Source of the DNA: Shinisaurus crocodilurus
Taxonomy: Eukaryota; Chordata; Lepidosauria; Squamata; Shinisauridae
Direction: 5' to 3'
Assembly: GCA_021292165.1 (NCBI GenBank)
Contig: CM037879.1
Span: 283,686,272 to 283,750,271 of the forward strand
Length of the DNA stretch: 64,000 nucleotides
Positions 61,170 through 64,000 of this stretch are shown piece after piece (position 1 is the first letter of the stretch; each line of letters begins with the position of its first letter). The notes beneath the pieces were generated by a model that worked only from the letters and a program-made list of their open reading frames with translations, was not told the DNA's origin and did no database searches. The position numbers were made by a program, and so were the translations under genes.

Positions 61170-62010
61170 AGGCCCATTGAAATGTTTCCTCTTTGCCTGA
61201 GGGTCTCTGGGGGTGGAGTACTCATTCAGGCTTCCATGCTCCGCTGGTTCTGGTCTCAGATCAGCACTCACCGGAGACAGGTAGGTTTATACACAGCTTC
61301 CCTTTAATTAGGTACAATACATGGAAACGGCACCCACAGCATTGCACACACTCCAGCAGGCACAGGCAGAGATGGATTGAACTGAGAGCTACACCCAGTG
61401 GGACTAAACCACACTAGGCAAGTATCAGAGGGGAAAGTAGGCTGTTCCATTATATGCCCCTTCCACCTTAAACTTTATCTCCAGGTTCATGTGATGTATC
61501 TGTTGCTGGACTATCCCACTACTGAATTCAGCAAGCGGAATCTAATGATCAAATGAATGCTCCCTTGTGTGTGTATGTAGCCCTATTCAGGCATTATGCC
61601 AAGTGGTGACATTCAGCACGCGAGCAGGAATGGGGGCCGTGCCAAATAGCCCCACCCCCAATACCCTGTCATAACATAGCTCCGCCCATAGGCCTCCACA
61701 CGTATAGTGTGAAAGCAGGGAGGCCTTTGCGCATGCAGCAGTATGCACGAAGGCTTATACGCGGTTCAGAATCATGCATGTTGGAATGGGGCTATTTAGT
61801 GTGGCCCTGTTACTCGTGTGGTCTGTTTCACCACCTAGTACAACATCTGAATAGGGCTTGTGTACGTATGTTTTGAAGCCCCCTCCCTGCCCAAGAGCTT
61901 GAAACTGGCTTGTCTGGGATATGGCTGGGCTCCTATTGCTTTTTTGTCCCAGATGTGCTGATTTTGTATGGATCAGGATTTTTATTTTTTTTATTTCGGG
62001 GAGCATTCAT
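61170..62010. other. No gene recognised
   Basis: Text without transposon words. Contains a CCCTATTCAGGCATTATGCC ... TTCAGATGTTG-like inverted hint around 61580-61860 that was not resolved. Confidence 0.35.
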
Positions 62011-62011
62011 A

Positions 62012-62250
62012 GGAATCATAGAAAAGCAGAGTTGGAAGGGGCCTACCAGGCCATCGAGTCCAACCCCCCGCTCAATGCAGGAATCCAGGTCAAAGCATCC
62101 CTGACAGATGGCTCTCCAGCCGCAGCCTTGAATGCCTCCAGAGTGGGAGAGCCCACCACCTCCCTAGGTAGTTGGTTCCATTGACTTATTGCTCTAACAG
62201 TCAGGAAATTTTCCCCGATGTTTAGGTGGAATCTGGGTTCCTGTAACTTT
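62012..62250 (-). mobile_element. CR1 LINE 3' end
   Basis: AATCATAGAAAAGCAGAGTTGG, CCATCGAGTCCAACCCCC, CTCAATGCAGGAATCCAGGTC, ATGCCTCCAGAGTGGGAGAGCCC and AGGTAGTTGGTTCCATTG are the reverse of 9190-9411. 5'-truncated. Confidence 0.92.
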
Positions 62251-62254
62251 CCCG

Positions 62255-63480
62255 CATCTGCAAAATGTGAAAGTGGTACAGCCCAGCATTATGAGGCTGG
62301 TGACCAGGTGTTTGGCTTATTACGGCCTCACTGTTCATAACACAGTGCATTCCATTCCCCACGCGCGCACGCCCACACACACACACACACAAAAATTCCA
62401 TACCAAACCTCTGCAACTCCTGGTGTGTGGACAGCATCCCATTAATAAAGAACACCCTTTGCTTTTGGCTGAAACACACACACACTTCATTTCAAATTGC
62501 AAACTCCAAGTCAACAGATGCTAAATGCAGGATCAATAGGCAACAGCTTTAATTCAACACCATTCATCTCTCATTTTTAAAAAAAGAAAAAAATGTTGAA
62601 TATCCCTGCTGTGTTTGCCAAGACAAATACATGCAAAGCAATAGCCTGGAAATACTTTAGACATAGTATTTGAATTCTCAGAAGTATTTCCCCCCATTTA
62701 AAGTAAACATTGGCATGCAAACCTAACAGCCTATGTAATCCAGTCTTCAAGTGTATCTTCATTTGTTATGGGGATTTGCTTAGGGAAAGGGGGGGGAGAA
62801 TTAAAAAGGGGTGCGAGAGAACAGTAGTTTCTGCAACACTGCAAACATTATACAAGGTTAAGTCACTGACACTGTCTCAAGCTGCAGACACAATACACAA
62901 ATAACTAAGGATTGATTTATTTGTTGTTGTAGTCCCCCCCGCCGCCCCCCAGTTAGATACTCCCTTGGCAGGGCAAGTCTGAATCATTTGGGCCTCCTCC
63001 GAAAATTAAAGACACCGCTGTTTTTAAAGGATTTTTTTTAAAAAAAAAAAAAAAAAAGAGAGAGAGGAGCATTTCGTCTTGCAAGATGCAATCCTCCATT
63101 GCACTCCCCATCTATAAATTGGAGAAATGATGTCTAGAATGATTTCAGCACTCTTAAAAGATGAAATGAACATCGTTTTCTCCAATTGTATCCCTTAATT
63201 AAATACTGGCTCTAGTTCTCTTCACCTTTTGGATTTTGTGTTCTCATGGCTGACCTCTTTTTCTTTTCTTTTTTCTTTTTTTTGGCTTCCCTTCTTAATT
63301 CCTTGATTCTGTGGGGTGTTCTGACAAACAAGCTTGCGTGTTCGGGAAGGGATTACCTGCTGGCCTCACCACTGGCCCCATGGCCAGCAAGCATGAAAAG
63401 GAGCCCTTTGTGTGTGCTACTTACTCAGTTTGAAGCTTCTCCGTGAAAGGGGGGGGGGCTCTTGAGCCAATCATAGGGCG
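62255..63480. other. No gene recognised; possibly single-copy DNA
   Basis: CA-rich tracts at 62355-62392 and 62473-62485 and a poly-A run near 63037-63057. Bases 62540-62760 and 63060-63240 lack repeat words and could be conserved non-coding DNA, but nothing in the text proves it. Confidence 0.35.
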
Positions 63481-63660
63481 GCCACTTCTGAATGGCCAAA
63501 GAAGGACAAACTGAATCCAAAAAGAGGACAAAAGAGGACAGCAATTTGCATGACATTTGCAAATGCTGATTTATATCTACATTTAGACATAATCATTATA
63601 ATTTAAAACTACAGTACATCTCACCATACTGTGGGACAGGGCCGACGGCATCAAGGGTAG
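63470..63660 (+). repeat. GGACTGTCCTCTG-type element, left part
   Basis: CGGCCACTTCTGAATGGCC, AAAGAGGACAAAAGAGGACAG, TTTGCATGACATTTGC, AGACATAATCATTATAATTTAAAAC and ACATCTCACCATACTGTGGGAC follow the order at 39543-39665. The right part is missing. Confidence 0.6.
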
Positions 63661-64000
63661 AGAAGATTGGAAGTCCATTTTAACTTTGTTTATTGTTTGT
63701 TGTATATGTGCTTTTTGTGTTTGTTTGTTTTTATGATTAAAATTCTTTTTTTAAAAAAAGGGTAGGCATGGTCGAACACCTTGCCCAAGGCCCACACCCC
63801 AATTGGGGCCCATTGACAAGAATCCCCTGCTCCTCGACTTCCACCATTGCAACCATTGCTTGTTCACCTGCCTCTTATCAACACTGAGGGGTGAGAGGAG
63901 CAGGAATGCTGCTTTCCCTGCTTTGCTGTCCAAGATCTCACCGGAAATCGGCGTATGGTTAGTTGGACTGACTGGGAAGGGTTCGTCCCCACTTGCCTGG

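Overview
This is vertebrate, almost certainly squamate (lizard or snake), intergenic or intronic DNA. The clearest taxonomic marker is about ten copies of a tRNA-headed SINE: a glu-like head, a body reading GGGTGACTTTGGGCCAGTCACTGACTCTCAG, and a tail reading TTCCTTGCAGGAAAAAAGGCGGG followed by (ATAA)n. This matches the Sauria SINE of squamates. CR1/L3-, L2-, L1- and RTE-type LINE copies, hAT- and Harbinger-like MITEs and many microsatellites also fit a lizard genome. No complete host gene could be recognised. Two short open stretches on the minus strand, 1004-1185 and 10198-10373, abut splice-like signals and are listed only as possible exons.

The main coding feature is one nearly full-length RTE-type non-LTR retrotransposon at about 29150-33131 (+). 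Its reading frame of 1061 codons is unbroken, with an APE endonuclease, a reverse transcriptase (YADD) and a C-terminal CCHH zinc knuckle, but it has no ATG where the protein should start. A 5'-truncated, stop-containing relative lies at 37060-37781. It is flanked by a 12-bp target-site duplication and has an inverted copy of the flanking target DNA at its 5' junction. A 5'-truncated L1 on the minus strand (49005-50112, 13-bp duplication) has split an older element with a broken, proline-rich gag-like frame (47121-48991).

The rest is a nested mosaic. 0-9 kb holds SINEs, CR1/L3 and L2 tails and a GC-rich double palindrome at 6.8-7.25 kb. 9-19 kb holds a CR1 3' end, a family ending in GGACTGTCCTCTGTTTGAAG-type repeats, and many long-stem fold-back elements whose ends read TAGGGATG. 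19-29 kb holds SINEs, fold-backs, a Tc1/mariner-like MITE and a local duplication at 26.3-27.1 kb. 29-38 kb holds the RTE elements. 38-47 kb holds SINE, CR1/L3 and L2 pieces, two hAT-like elements with 8-bp duplications (one a perfect 135-bp palindrome), and a local duplication at 45.7-46.4 kb that preserves a SINE-free copy of the site. 50-64 kb holds more palindromic MITEs, L2 and CR1 tails, and stretches where nothing was recognised.

The elements do not form a pathway with one another. The useful information is the order of insertions, the target duplications, and several abundant non-autonomous families whose autonomous partners are not in the window. Family names come from recognising motifs by eye; no database comparison was possible.
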